Assembly: GCF_019457635.1 (NCBI RefSeq)
Contig: NZ_CP080412.1
Span: forward strand, 3,348,001 to 3,412,000
DNA length: 64,000 nt
From: Shewanella mangrovisoli
GTDB taxonomy: Bacteria > Pseudomonadota > Gammaproteobacteria > Enterobacterales > Shewanellaceae
Direction of reading: 5' to 3'
Part shown: in pieces, positions 39,158-47,339 of the stretch
Position numbering within the stretch: the first letter of the stretch is position 1
Layout of the letters: the number at the start of each line of letters is the position of its first letter
Position numbers and translations under genes: made by a program
Notes under the pieces: model-generated
The model's input: only the letters and a program-made list of their open reading frames with translations
Database searches by the model: none
What the model was told of the DNA's origin: nothing

Positions 39158-39949
39158 TTAGCCCAAATCTTCGGGACCGATCCCTAACTTAGCCAAAATA
39201 GCATAGTTGTACTCTAGCTTTTTTGCTGGCGGAATTAACAACGTACTAATCGGTGTTAAGTGTGCTTGGGGTAAATTCGCTAAAGGTAAACGCTCGATAC
39301 GCGGGGCTTGGATTGGCAAATTGGCCGCTTCGTAGATGACCACCTCATGGTCGAGGGGATACCATTGGTTCAACTGCTCCACGAGGATCTGCAACCTATC
39401 ACTCGAGGTATGAAATTGGGTTAGGGTATGTTCGCCCGCAATCGCGATTTGCCAGAGTAATAAGTGGGTGGTGGGATCGGGCACATGGTTGAAAAACATA
39501 AACTGGCTGGCTTCAAAGCTTTGATGACCTGAGTTACCAGGGTCAATCCCTAAGTCGGCCCACAGGCAAGCTTCGGCCGAAATCCCCGGCTCCATCTTGG
39601 CCGAAAACCCTTCGGCCTTAGCGCGAGAAATGGCCATATGGGATACACAGGCAAACACGCCCGGATGACCATAGAGTGCACACACGGTTTTTTTACCCGC
39701 TCTCACCGCATCTAGAATGGCATTGACCATTTGCTCGTAGGTGTCTCGGCGATTTTTAACTTCACCATTTTGCGCATAAAACTGCTGCAAATTGATGACA
39801 TTGGGGTTGAGCTTCGTCAACCAACGCTGCGAGAAACCGTCGGGTAAGAGTGAAAACACAATATCGGCATGTTCAATATAGCTGCGGCTTAATACGCTAA
39901 TTTGCCCCGCGAGCTGTAACCCCGTACCCACACAAACGAGTGATCCCAA
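39158..39949 (-). CDS. sonM: Split borosin alpha-N-methyltransferase (SonM-like)
   Basis: A 263-residue SAM-dependent enzyme of the tetrapyrrole-methylase fold that N-methylates peptide-bond nitrogens of SonA. SAM-binding elements are GTGLQLAG (8-15), YGHPGVF (93-99) and the GISAEACLWADLG segment (about 121-133). Arg67, Tyr71 and Tyr93 fall where borosin enzymes carry their catalytic residues. Unlike fungal OphMA, the precursor is a separate gene just downstream. The start is TTG at 39949, supported by AGGAG six bases upstream and by the lack of an in-frame ATG near it. A general CobA/precorrin methylase is the alternative, but the adjoining SonA-type precursor makes that unlikely. Confidence 0.92.
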   Translation of the reverse strand: MGSLVCVGTGLQLAGQISVLSRSYIEHADIVFSLLPDGFSQRWLTKLNPNVINLQQFYAQNGEVKNRRDTYEQMVNAILDAVRAGKKTVCALYGHPGVFACVSHMAISRAKAEGFSAKMEPGISAEACLWADLGIDPGNSGHQSFEASQFMFFNHVPDPTTHLLLWQIAIAGEHTLTQFHTSSDRLQILVEQLNQWYPLDHEVVIYEAANLPIQAPRIERLPLANLPQAHLTPISTLLIPPAKKLEYNYAILAKLGIGPEDLG

Positions 39950-40352
39950 TGGTCTCTCCTAAAAATGCACTGCCGCAGGCTTATTGATGAACTCAAGCCA
40001 TAACCTTGATAGCAACCGCTAAACCCTATGCTACTCCCTAAAGTCGCGAAAAAATGCTAACACCATCAAAGTAAAACACTTTCACAACTCTACCCATGTT
40101 TTCACAACATTGCTACATGACTATTTCAACTTTGCTTAACTTTACGGTTTTTCAGCGCAATTTACCGCGGGGCAGCTTATTTAAGCCCTATGATAAGCAT
40201 AAAAATCTTCACTCATCGCGAACTAAAACGCGCCGCTTAGGTCGAAAACTCACACAATTGCAACGATAAGCGCCGCAACGCCCAATTACCCTTGTCATAA
40301 GGGGGAGTGCTTGGGTATGATGGCCGCCAGATTTTCAGAAGTAGCGCATACA
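39950..40352. other. Intergenic region between sonM and bamE
   Basis: About 400 bases between divergent genes. It holds the sonM ribosome site at its left edge and presumably both promoters. A GGGGGAG tract at 40301-40307 precedes an ATG at 40317 in the bamE frame. No further structure is recognised. Confidence 0.4.
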
Positions 40353-40844
40353 ATGATCAATAAAAAGCAAAGTCTTACCCTGCTGAGTGCCATTGCGCTC
40401 TCAGTTTCGCTCAGTGCCTGTAGCGTGTTTGATTGGCTGATCTATAAGCCCGATATTCCGCAAGGCAACTACATGGAGCCGCAACAGGTTGAAAAGTTGC
40501 GTATCGACATGACCAAAGAGCAGGCCGAATACATTCTTGGTCGCCCAGTATTGCGTGACAGCTTTGCCGATGATACTTGGTATTATGTGTACCACTATAA
40601 GAGTGGCCGTGATGCGAGCATTACCCACAAAGAACTGATCCTGCACTTTACCGGTAACAAATTAAGCTTAGTGAAGGGCGACTATGAATTAAGCCCAGAG
40701 TTTAATACGCCGCTTGAGCAGAGTAAGTTACCTATGGCCAACACCGCTGAGTCTGCGCCACTTGTGCCAGCACAGCGCCCAGATGAAAAGCCATTAGTGA
40801 AAGAAAATCAAACAGAAGCGCAAGTTCAAAAGCCAATCAAGTAA
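40353..40844 (+). CDS. bamE: Outer membrane assembly lipoprotein BamE (SmpA/OmlA)
   Basis: A 163-residue lipoprotein; the lipobox LSAC places lipidated Cys near residue 22. The SmpA/OmlA domain follows: IPQGNYMEPQQVEKLRIDMTK, EQAEYILGRPVL and DTWYYVYHYKSG. BamE stabilises BamD in the beta-barrel assembly complex. The E. coli protein is shorter (113 residues); the extra C-terminal part is Pro/Glu/Lys-rich and low in complexity. Two starts compete: ATG 40353 gives a normal signal peptide, whereas ATG 40317 has the better GGGGGAG ribosome site but adds 12 residues. I prefer 40353. Confidence 0.92.
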   Translation: MINKKQSLTLLSAIALSVSLSACSVFDWLIYKPDIPQGNYMEPQQVEKLRIDMTKEQAEYILGRPVLRDSFADDTWYYVYHYKSGRDASITHKELILHFTGNKLSLVKGDYELSPEFNTPLEQSKLPMANTAESAPLVPAQRPDEKPLVKENQTEAQVQKPIK

Positions 40845-40870
40845 GCACACTGGTTTAGCACTTGCCTTAA

Positions 40871-40903
40871 AACAAAAAGCGCCCATGGCGCTTTTTGTTT
40901 GTT
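40871..40903. terminator. Bidirectional terminator between bamE and rnfH
   Basis: Stem AACAAAAAGCGCC (40871-40883) / GGCGCTTTTTGTT (40887-40899), CAT loop, T-rich on both strands. Confidence 0.9.
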
Positions 40904-40918
40904 CGTGTTGCGGACAAA

Positions 40919-41254
40919 CTAAGACACCCGTCCACCGGTCACTTTATTGGCACGACCTTCATCCTTGGCCTTATCGGCACGGCGACGGCGCACATCCTTA
41001 GGATCGGCGATCAGCGGGCGATAAATCTCCACTCGCTGCCCCGGTAGAATCACTTGGTCATGCTTAACCACATTGCTAAACACCCCAAGCTTTACCGTTT
41101 CTAAATCAATCTCAGGGAAAAAACTCACCATATTGCTTTGACGCACTATGTCAATCGCGCTCGTGCCGGGCAATACGCTAACCGAAATCACCTTTTGCTG
41201 AGTCGGCAGCGCATAAATAACATCGACGACGAACTTATCTGCTTCATTTGTCAC
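40919..41254 (-). CDS. rnfH: RnfH family protein (UPF0125)
   Basis: A 111-residue ubiquitin-like beta-grasp protein. Family pattern: VVDVIYALPTQQKV, then GTSAIDIVRQSNM, VKLGVFSNVVKHDQVIL and GQRVEIYRPLIADPKDVRRRRA. It is named after Rnf but its role is unclear; in E. coli the neighbour RatA/RnfH(RatB) pair was proposed as toxin-antitoxin, which is not settled. Here it overlaps ratA by 11 bases, the conserved arrangement near smpB. Confidence 0.9.
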   Translation of the reverse strand: MTNEADKFVVDVIYALPTQQKVISVSVLPGTSAIDIVRQSNMVSFFPEIDLETVKLGVFSNVVKHDQVILPGQRVEIYRPLIADPKDVRRRRADKAKDEGRANKVTGGRVS

Positions 41255-41681
41255 TGTAAATTACCTTAGCGCGGCTGGTAAATGCCGTCACCATTGACAC
41301 CATAAGATCATTAAACACTTTACCAAAAGCCATATCGACCAATGAGCTGGAAAACTCGAAATTTAAGTCAAACTCCACCTTACAGGCATCTTCCGTCAAC
41401 TCGGTAAAACGCCACTGGCCGAATAAGTGTTTAAAAGGCCCATTTTCAAGTCTTAACTCGATACTCTTTCCCGGCACCACCTGATTGCGCGTGGTGAAGG
41501 TCTTACGGATCCCCGCCTTACTCACATCGACCGAGGCCACCATGGTTTTACCATCAAACTCAAGCACTTTACCGCCAACACAACCGGGTAAAAACTCTTT
41601 GTACGACTCAACATCATTGACTAAATCATACATTTGCATCGCACTAAAACGAACTAACACACTTCGAGAAATTTGCGGCAT
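41244..41681 (-). CDS. ratA: RatA/YfjG family START-like protein
   Basis: A 145-residue single START/coenzyme Q-binding domain protein. The pattern PQISRSVLVRFSAMQMYDLVNDVESYKEFLPGC (split over residues 2-34) is characteristic, as is RNQVVPGKSIELRLENGPF. E. coli RatA was reported to block 70S assembly, while homologues (Coq10-like) bind quinone; either may hold. The ATG at 41681 is preferred over a TTG six codons upstream. It is divergent from smpB, as in many gammaproteobacteria. Confidence 0.9.
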   Translation of the reverse strand: MPQISRSVLVRFSAMQMYDLVNDVESYKEFLPGCVGGKVLEFDGKTMVASVDVSKAGIRKTFTTRNQVVPGKSIELRLENGPFKHLFGQWRFTELTEDACKVEFDLNFEFSSSLVDMAFGKVFNDLMVSMVTAFTSRAKVIYSDK

Positions 41682-41918
41682 AGGGCTTGGCACTCTCAAT
41701 CTAAGTAAACACGCTGTCTCAAGCGAACTCCGCGCGCCCTAATCTCTAGGGAAGCTAACAAAATTGGTTTGGATTCTACCACGATACTTAAAAAACGCAC
41801 CCCTCACATATCCCTATGATGACTAAGCAAAACCGCATAAAAAAACAGCAATAAATTGATGAGGGCTTGAAATAGCTCAAATAAACCCTTATATCCATTT
41901 CAAATTGATTCACCGTGC

Positions 41919-41934
41919 GTATAATGGCGCCACT
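41919..41934 (+). promoter_or_regulatory. -10 element immediately before smpB
   Basis: A perfect TATAAT at 41920-41925, preceded by TGCG, ends only 9 bases before the smpB ATG. A transcript from it would start at about 41932-41935, giving a leaderless or nearly leaderless smpB mRNA. A fitting -35 is weak (TTTCAA near 41898). Confidence 0.5.
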
Positions 41935-42426
41935 ATGGTAAAGAAAAACTCAAAAAAAGCCGCGCCTGCGACGATCGCACGCAATAAGCGCGCAACCTTC
42001 GAATACCGTTTCGAAGAAAAAATGGAAGCTGGCATTTCCCTCATGGGATGGGAGGTGAAGTCTATCCGCATGGGTAAAGTGAACCTATCGGACTGCTACG
42101 TCTTCTTAAAAAATGGCGAAGCCTTTATGCATGGCTGTACCATTATTCCGCTTAATACCGCATCGACCCATGTGGTGTGCGACCCGATTCGACTGAAGAA
42201 ATTGCTGTTAAGTCGTAAAGAGTTAGACAAATTAGCCGGTCTTGTTGAGCGCCAAGGTTACTCGATTATCCCTATCTCCATGTACTGGCGTAAAGGGGCT
42301 TGGGTCAAAGTGGAAATCGGCCTAGGTAAAGGTAAAAAAGACCACGACAAGCGTGAAGATACCAAAGCACGCGAGTGGGAAGTGGAAAAAGCCCGCGTAA
42401 TGAAAAAGGAAAAAACGCGCGGATAA
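41935..42426 (+). CDS. smpB: SsrA-binding protein SmpB
   Basis: A 163-residue partner of tmRNA in trans-translation. Motifs: [48 protein letters not shown] and the basic C-terminal tail ([28 protein letters not shown]) that folds into the ribosomal mRNA path, shown here in parts [10 protein letters not shown] and [14 protein letters not shown] chose ATG 41935 because conserved sequence begins right after it ([11 protein letters not shown]). There is no ribosome site, fitting a leaderless message. The partner ssrA lies 72 bases downstream. Confidence 0.96.
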   Translation: MVKKNSKKAAPATIARNKRATFEYRFEEKMEAGISLMGWEVKSIRMGKVNLSDCYVFLKNGEAFMHGCTIIPLNTASTHVVCDPIRLKKLLLSRKELDKLAGLVERQGYSIIPISMYWRKGAWVKVEIGLGKGKKDHDKREDTKAREWEVEKARVMKKEKTRG

Positions 42427-42498
42427 TGAACAAACGATTGAACTTGCAGCAAATGATACTAGGTTATCGCCACGCTACGAGTTACAATCAACTTTCTT

Positions 42499-42853
42499 GG
42501 GGGCGATTCTGGATTCGACAGGATTCACGAAACCCTGGGAGCATGCCGAGGGGCGGTTGGCCTCGTTAAAAGCCGCAAAGTTATAGTTGCAAACGACGAT
42601 AACTACGCTCTAGCCGCTTAATGCCGCTAGCCATCTACCACACGTTTCGCACATGGGCAGTGGATTTGATGGTCATCTCACATCGTGCTAGCGAGGGAAC
42701 CCTGTCCGGGGGTGAACCGCGAAACAGTACCGGACTCACCGTGTGGGATCCTGTCTTTCGGAGTTCAAACGGTTAAACAATAGAAAGACTAAGCATGTAG
42801 CGCCTTGGATGTAGGTTTTCTGGACGCGGGTTCAAGTCCCGCCGCCTCCACCA
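42499..42853 (+). ncRNA. ssrA: tmRNA
   Basis: The 5' end GGGGGCGATTCTGGATTCGA pairs with 3' CGCCTCC-ACCA to form the tRNA-like acceptor stem; the T-arm GGGTTCAAGTCCC precedes it. The reading frame resumes at GCA 42589 and stops at TAA 42619-42621, giving ANDDNYALAA (with the charged Ala, AANDDNYALAA), one residue different from the E. coli tag. Pseudoknot-forming segments lie between. It follows smpB, the common order, and ends before a strong terminator. The 3' end is a classical integration site; see the scar at 43192. Confidence 0.97.
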
Positions 42854-42861
42854 AATAAAAC

Positions 42862-42896
42862 AAGGACTTAGCAGAAATGCTAAGTCCTTTTTCTTT
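42862..42896 (+). terminator. Rho-independent terminator after ssrA
   Basis: Perfect 12-bp stem AAGGACTTAGCA (42862-42873) / TGCTAAGTCCTT (42878-42889), GAAA loop, TTTTCTTTT tail. Confidence 0.95.
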
Positions 42897-43391
42897 TCAG
42901 TGTCCACCGATTGCCCACACAGATTTACCAATGTCCACAATTGCTGTTGCCAATTGCTTAAAATCTACGAACAGCGCAACAACGAAATCATTTCAGATCT
43001 TTGCTCCTTTAACTCCCCCTAGGAATGACGCTGGTTGCGCCTACGAACTGCAATAAACCAAAACTGAAAAAAATTTAAGATACAAACCGTGCAGAAGGGG
43101 GATCAAGAGTGCGGATTTCGTGGCTTAGTTTCTCCGTTGCGCTGATTTCCGTAGCTGAATGTGGTTGGTTGTTTTTTTCCTGCGTGTTTTATGGACGCAG
43201 GTTCAGTTCCTCATTATAGGAATTAAACCCGAGCTGATTTAGATGTGGTCACATAGCCGCACATGGGACTACTCAAGAGAGAATTTCGATTGGAAGGCGG
43301 TTTGGGCAGAAAGGGGGTAGCTCAAATCCAAACTGACCGCGGCCCCTAAAAATGGGCTCGGCCAGTTTAAATCTGGGCGAGTACACCTAGG
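42897..43391. other. Non-coding ssrA-downstream region, possible island scar
   Basis: About 495 bases with no gene. It includes a partial copy of the ssrA 3' end (43192-43210) and an imperfect inverted repeat AAACTGACCGCGGCCC / GGGCTCGGCCAGTTT (43330-43345 / 43354-43368). The text between resembles remnants rather than a functional gene; no integrase frame survives. Confidence 0.5.
43192..43210 (+). repeat. Degenerate copy of the ssrA 3' end (possible att remnant)
   Basis: TGGACGCAGGTTCA here matches TGGACGCGGGTTCA of ssrA (42821-42834) at 13 of 14 positions, preceded in both by a T-rich stretch; similarity decays beyond. This is what a decayed attachment site of a lost element would look like. 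Confidence 0.5.
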
Positions 43392-45092
43392 TTATTGGCC
43401 CACATCGACACCATTTTGATAATGGTATTCGGATGAGGCTTCGCCGTTGAAGTAGTAAACCAACTTGCCGTGTAACTGGTTATCGACATACTCTTCGCTT
43501 CGCTGCAGGCTGCCGTCTTCATTGAAGCTGTAGCTTTTCCCTTGCAAAAGGCCCTTGTTATCGTATTGCATCGTGCCTAATAAGTGGCCGTTAGCGGACA
43601 TGGCTCGCCACGGCCCCACTTCGTGCCCCGCTTGGTACTGGCCGTGCCATAACTTCACCTCGCTGTAACTGCTCTCGTCTTGCACTAACCATTTACCTTC
43701 ACGCTGGCCGTTAACATACTGGCCTTGGGCTTGCAGTTGTTTATCGAAGCCTCGCTGTACAAAAGCGCCATGCAGCTTATCGTTTTTATAAAACGCTCGA
43801 TACATTACCGTGCCGTCGGGGGCGATATCGCTCTGTTCGCCGTTGAGCTGCCCTTGCGAATTAAACTGTTCGATACGCGTCGAATCGGGATTTTGGCTCA
43901 CCCACTTTCCAACCTTTACATCCGATTGATATTGCCCAGTGACAAAACTGCCATTTTCAGCGTTATCTTCACGATATGCGCCGTGCATTTTGCCTTTACG
44001 GTAATTTATCCGCCTGATAGAGCCATTCCAGCCTGCGTCGACATATACCCCTTCGTAGCTCCCCTCAACTCGCTCTTCTCGTTCAAGCAGCGAGCCTGTG
44101 GCATCAAAACGCTGACGCAGACTCCAATCTTTTACGGTATCGCGCTGATATTGATAGGTTAACTTTCCACTCTCATCGAAGCGCTGCTCGTTGGTAATAT
44201 GGCCTTTAGCGAGATATTGAGTGTCAAGTTGGGAGGTTACATGGCCCGCGCTCGCATAGGTTATATCCTGAATTTCACGGCCATGAGTGTCGTATTTCTG
44301 CTGCTGCGTTAATCGCCCTTGCTGATCAAATCGTTGTTGGATACCCACCTGCTTATCATGCTGATAATGTTTAATCTCTCGAGGCACATCAGGAGCATGA
44401 TAAACCAACACTTCACCATGTAATTTCCCCTTAAGATAAAACTCTTTAGTGAATAACCAGCCTTCTTTTGTCCAATACAGGCGCTCGCCTTCTCTTTTCC
44501 CCTCCACCATATTCACGGTTTGCTCTGGCTGACCATTGCTGTGGAAGCTTTCATATAAGCCTTCCATCCCCTTAGCACCATAGGTTACCCGTGTTTGCAG
44601 CTGGCCATTGTCGAAATAACTTTGCGCTAATCCGGACTCCACACCATTCGCATAATATTGATGGTCGCGTAATTGGCCATTGGTGTGATAACGTTTTTGC
44701 TCACCATGGAGCCTGCCATTCAGATATTGGTACTCACCCGAGCGTGTTCCATCTTCCCAGTAATACAGATGCGTTCCCTGATAACGCCCTTGTGCATCGC
44801 TACGTCCCTTGCGAGAGAGTTGACCATTGGGGTGATAAAATTCGAAATCACCGACAATAGCACTCTCCGCTAAATTGGGGCCGTTGACTGTCCCTTTAAA
44901 AACGGGTTTATCTGTCTCTACATAAAAAAGCGCGACTGGCCACACGCCCTCTTGCTCAGTCGCGAGCTGTTTCTGGTAGTAAATCGCTTCACCTGGCACC
45001 TCGCTAGGCAGCCATTGTTCGTCGAACAAGATGCGTTCAGCCAAGGTATTACACGACAGGAATAGTGCAGATAATAGTAATAAGGCTCTCAT
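43392..45092 (-). CDS. Exported MORN-type repeat protein (YwqK-like)
   Basis: A 566-residue protein with a signal peptide (residues 1-18, LFLSCNTLAE) and then some twenty short repeats of the MORN_2/YwqK type, such as YWEDGTRSGEYQYLNGRLHG and YHTNGQLRDHQYYANG. Each begins Y-x-x-(D/N)G and forms beta-hairpins. Proteins of this type are sometimes labelled as YwqK antitoxins, but no partner toxin is visible. It follows a large lipoprotein gene by nine bases, so both form one operon. The function is unknown; a surface or periplasmic binding scaffold is a guess. Confidence 0.8.
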   Translation of the reverse strand: MRALLLLSALFLSCNTLAERILFDEQWLPSEVPGEAIYYQKQLATEQEGVWPVALFYVETDKPVFKGTVNGPNLAESAIVGDFEFYHPNGQLSRKGRSDAQGRYQGTHLYYWEDGTRSGEYQYLNGRLHGEQKRYHTNGQLRDHQYYANGVESGLAQSYFDNGQLQTRVTYGAKGMEGLYESFHSNGQPEQTVNMVEGKREGERLYWTKEGWLFTKEFYLKGKLHGEVLVYHAPDVPREIKHYQHDKQVGIQQRFDQQGRLTQQQKYDTHGREIQDITYASAGHVTSQLDTQYLAKGHITNEQRFDESGKLTYQYQRDTVKDWSLRQRFDATGSLLEREERVEGSYEGVYVDAGWNGSIRRINYRKGKMHGAYREDNAENGSFVTGQYQSDVKVGKWVSQNPDSTRIEQFNSQGQLNGEQSDIAPDGTVMYRAFYKNDKLHGAFVQRGFDKQLQAQGQYVNGQREGKWLVQDESSYSEVKLWHGQYQAGHEVGPWRAMSANGHLLGTMQYDNKGLLQGKSYSFNEDGSLQRSEEYVDNQLHGKLVYYFNGEASSEYHYQNGVDVGQ

Positions 45093-45101
45093 ATCAGTTC
45101 C

Positions 45102-47339
45102 TTAAGGCAAGGCTGGGAATGTAGTAACCCACTGTTTATTAACGGGCTCGCCGCTAACCTTCAGGTATTCAATCGCCTGCACTCGCCCTTGCAGCTCAAA
45201 CCAACGGTCTTGATGTAGCACTTGCTGTAACGGTCGTTGATAAAAATCGTCGCGCTCAGCTGGCATAAAAGGCGCGAGTGGAATGTTCTGCGCATTTAAA
45301 AAACGATAATGGCGCATCACCTCGCCCACGGTTTGCGTGGTATCGAGTTCAGGTAATTGAGTGGTATCAATCAGCCAACCTTGCTTAGGTTGATACGCAA
45401 GGGATTGCCATTCGGGTGTACCGCTACAGCTCAAGGCACTGCTGACTTTAATATCGTAAAAATTACGACGGATCCCATCGGCACTGGTGAGTTGATATAA
45501 AACTGTCTTATCAAGATGTTCCGCCATACTGTTTTCGGATTTGATCTGCGTCCATTGCAAGCTGTGGCCGTCAACTTGAGGCGCATCCACCACAGCTAGC
45601 GAGCACACGGCGGCTTGCTCGGCGCTTAACTGTAGACTTACGCCATATTTAGCCACCATTTGGGGTTCGAGTAAGGCGGGATCCGCAGCTAATGTATCTT
45701 GCGGCGCTTCATTGTAGCGCGCATACATATCATCACGGTAAAGCGTGCGCTGATCCACTGGGGGATAAGCGACGTTTTTCACGTAATCCATCATAGGAAT
45801 AAAACGAACATCTTGGGTCAGTTCGCTACTCTCATCTGGTGTATTCACATAGATGGTTAGCGTCGGTGGCTCGGCCGGAAAACTAAAGAAGGTGGTGGGT
45901 TCAAATTGCATCGAGGCAGCTAACCCCAACATATTCCGTTCGGCTGAGGTTAACCAAGCAGGCCCTTCTACCGACGGCGATTGGTACTTCATCATGGCGC
46001 CTTCGGCACCGTCAAATCGCCCCGCTAACCAAGATTTATGGGTTGGATCGCGTGATGTCAGCACATACGAAAAAGGCTTATCGGGGATAGGAGCAAATTC
46101 AAGCTGTAAATCTTTATACTGCAAGGACACCGTTTTATTTGGATCGGGTGTTAATGCCAGTTTAACCAGTTTAGCGCCCTGATAGTGGGCCTTGGCACGA
46201 AACTCAACAACTTGGGAAAACAGCTCGGAGGGCTCATTCCAGCCAACGAGTAAATGTTGCTCTACGGATTTATAAAAACCATCCTTCTCTGCGAAATTAA
46301 AGCGATAAATCTTATTGAGTTGTAGCGGTAAAACGCTGCCATCGGCACTGTGCGCCGTAATATCGGTTAGACGAAACTCTCCTGATGCTTTTAAACCCGA
46401 AAAATCATGCTGATAAGTAAGACTGAGTTGGTCATCAATAAGGTCAAAGTAACCCGCATCGTAGGCAAAAACCGCCTCTTGGGTTAAGGGTTTATTGGCC
46501 TCTTCAAGTGATAATTCGGGCTGTTTTTCATACTCACCCGGTGGGAAATCGTAATCAAAAGCCACTCGCTGCGACAGATCGCCCAGCTCACGCTCCTTAG
46601 GCACCATAATCACATTGCTGCGCATCGTTCCCTTAAAGCCGTAACGCTCAAAGGGCACCTCTGCCACTAGCCCCATCTGCACAAGCCACCCGCGGTCGCG
46701 CTCGAGCATCAGTTGGCCATATATTTTGGCTTGCTCACCTTCGCTTTCCACTTGAGCCAGAACATGGGTGTCAGTGACCTTTAACACGGTAAGCTTTGAA
46801 TTAGCATGGCCTTGATAGGCCGGAAGCATCACCACAGCCCCTACTTCAGCGGGTATCGAATTAATAAAAACCGATGAGCTAAAGAGCTTTTTAAGTTCCT
46901 GCTCGAGCTCAAGGCCGCGCTCTGCCAGCATGGCTTGCCAGGCGGGTTTATTTAATGCGCTAAATTCTTTAACGCTGCCATCGTCTAAATTTAATGAAAA
47001 TTCAAAGCCCTGAGAGAAAATGGCATGCATTTCGGGATTTCGCTCAGCCCGTTCGCCACTGCTCACGCCACTCCCTTGGCCATCTTGCATTTTCATATAA
47101 TCGACATGCACTTCGAAGCGGCTATTTTTACCCGTCTCGAGCACCTTATAGCGCAGTAATTGGTGGGATGTGGTGTCCACAGTTTCATTACGGCCACCCG
47201 CTTCGACCGAGATGCGGGCAGTGCTATACACTTGATACGCGCGCTCATCACCTTTTTGTGGCTTAAACTCCACATCGGCATCGCCAAATGAGCAGGCAGA
47301 TAATAGAAAACATGTAACTACGCTAACCAAATACTTCAT
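45102..47339 (-). CDS. Large lipoprotein of unknown function
   Basis: A 745-residue putative lipoprotein; the signal peptide ends in lipobox LLSAC (Cys near residue 16). The mature protein is acidic, without membrane segments, with recurring beta-rich stretches and a region of WLAGRFDGAEGAMMKYQSPS type near residue 450. I do not recognise a domain. The ATG at 47339 has AGGGA six bases upstream; the earlier TTG-like start at 47375 is discarded because the lipobox would be far inside. It is co-transcribed with the MORN-type protein and probably works with it at the cell envelope. Confidence 0.8.
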   Translation of the reverse strand: MKYLVSVVTCFLLSACSFGDADVEFKPQKGDERAYQVYSTARISVEAGGRNETVDTTSHQLLRYKVLETGKNSRFEVHVDYMKMQDGQGSGVSSGERAERNPEMHAIFSQGFEFSLNLDDGSVKEFSALNKPAWQAMLAERGLELEQELKKLFSSSVFINSIPAEVGAVVMLPAYQGHANSKLTVLKVTDTHVLAQVESEGEQAKIYGQLMLERDRGWLVQMGLVAEVPFERYGFKGTMRSNVIMVPKERELGDLSQRVAFDYDFPPGEYEKQPELSLEEANKPLTQEAVFAYDAGYFDLIDDQLSLTYQHDFSGLKASGEFRLTDITAHSADGSVLPLQLNKIYRFNFAEKDGFYKSVEQHLLVGWNEPSELFSQVVEFRAKAHYQGAKLVKLALTPDPNKTVSLQYKDLQLEFAPIPDKPFSYVLTSRDPTHKSWLAGRFDGAEGAMMKYQSPSVEGPAWLTSAERNMLGLAASMQFEPTTFFSFPAEPPTLTIYVNTPDESSELTQDVRFIPMMDYVKNVAYPPVDQRTLYRDDMYARYNEAPQDTLAADPALLEPQMVAKYGVSLQLSAEQAAVCSLAVVDAPQVDGHSLQWTQIKSENSMAEHLDKTVLYQLTSADGIRRNFYDIKVSSALSCSGTPEWQSLAYQPKQGWLIDTTQLPELDTTQTVGEVMRHYRFLNAQNIPLAPFMPAERDDFYQRPLQQVLHQDRWFELQGRVQAIEYLKVSGEPVNKQWVTTFPALP

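Noticed and set aside
40317..40352. Longer BamE start at ATG 40317
   Set aside because: It has a good GGGGGAG site but would put a polar 12-residue extension before the signal peptide; kept only as an alternative.
40919..41681. ratA/rnfH as a toxin-antitoxin system
   Set aside because: Domain content is START-like and ubiquitin-like, the pair is a conserved housekeeping neighbour of smpB, and the toxin role is disputed.
43330..43368. Imperfect inverted repeat as a terminator for the MORN gene
   Set aside because: No T-run on the minus strand and several mismatches; left as part of the non-coding region only.
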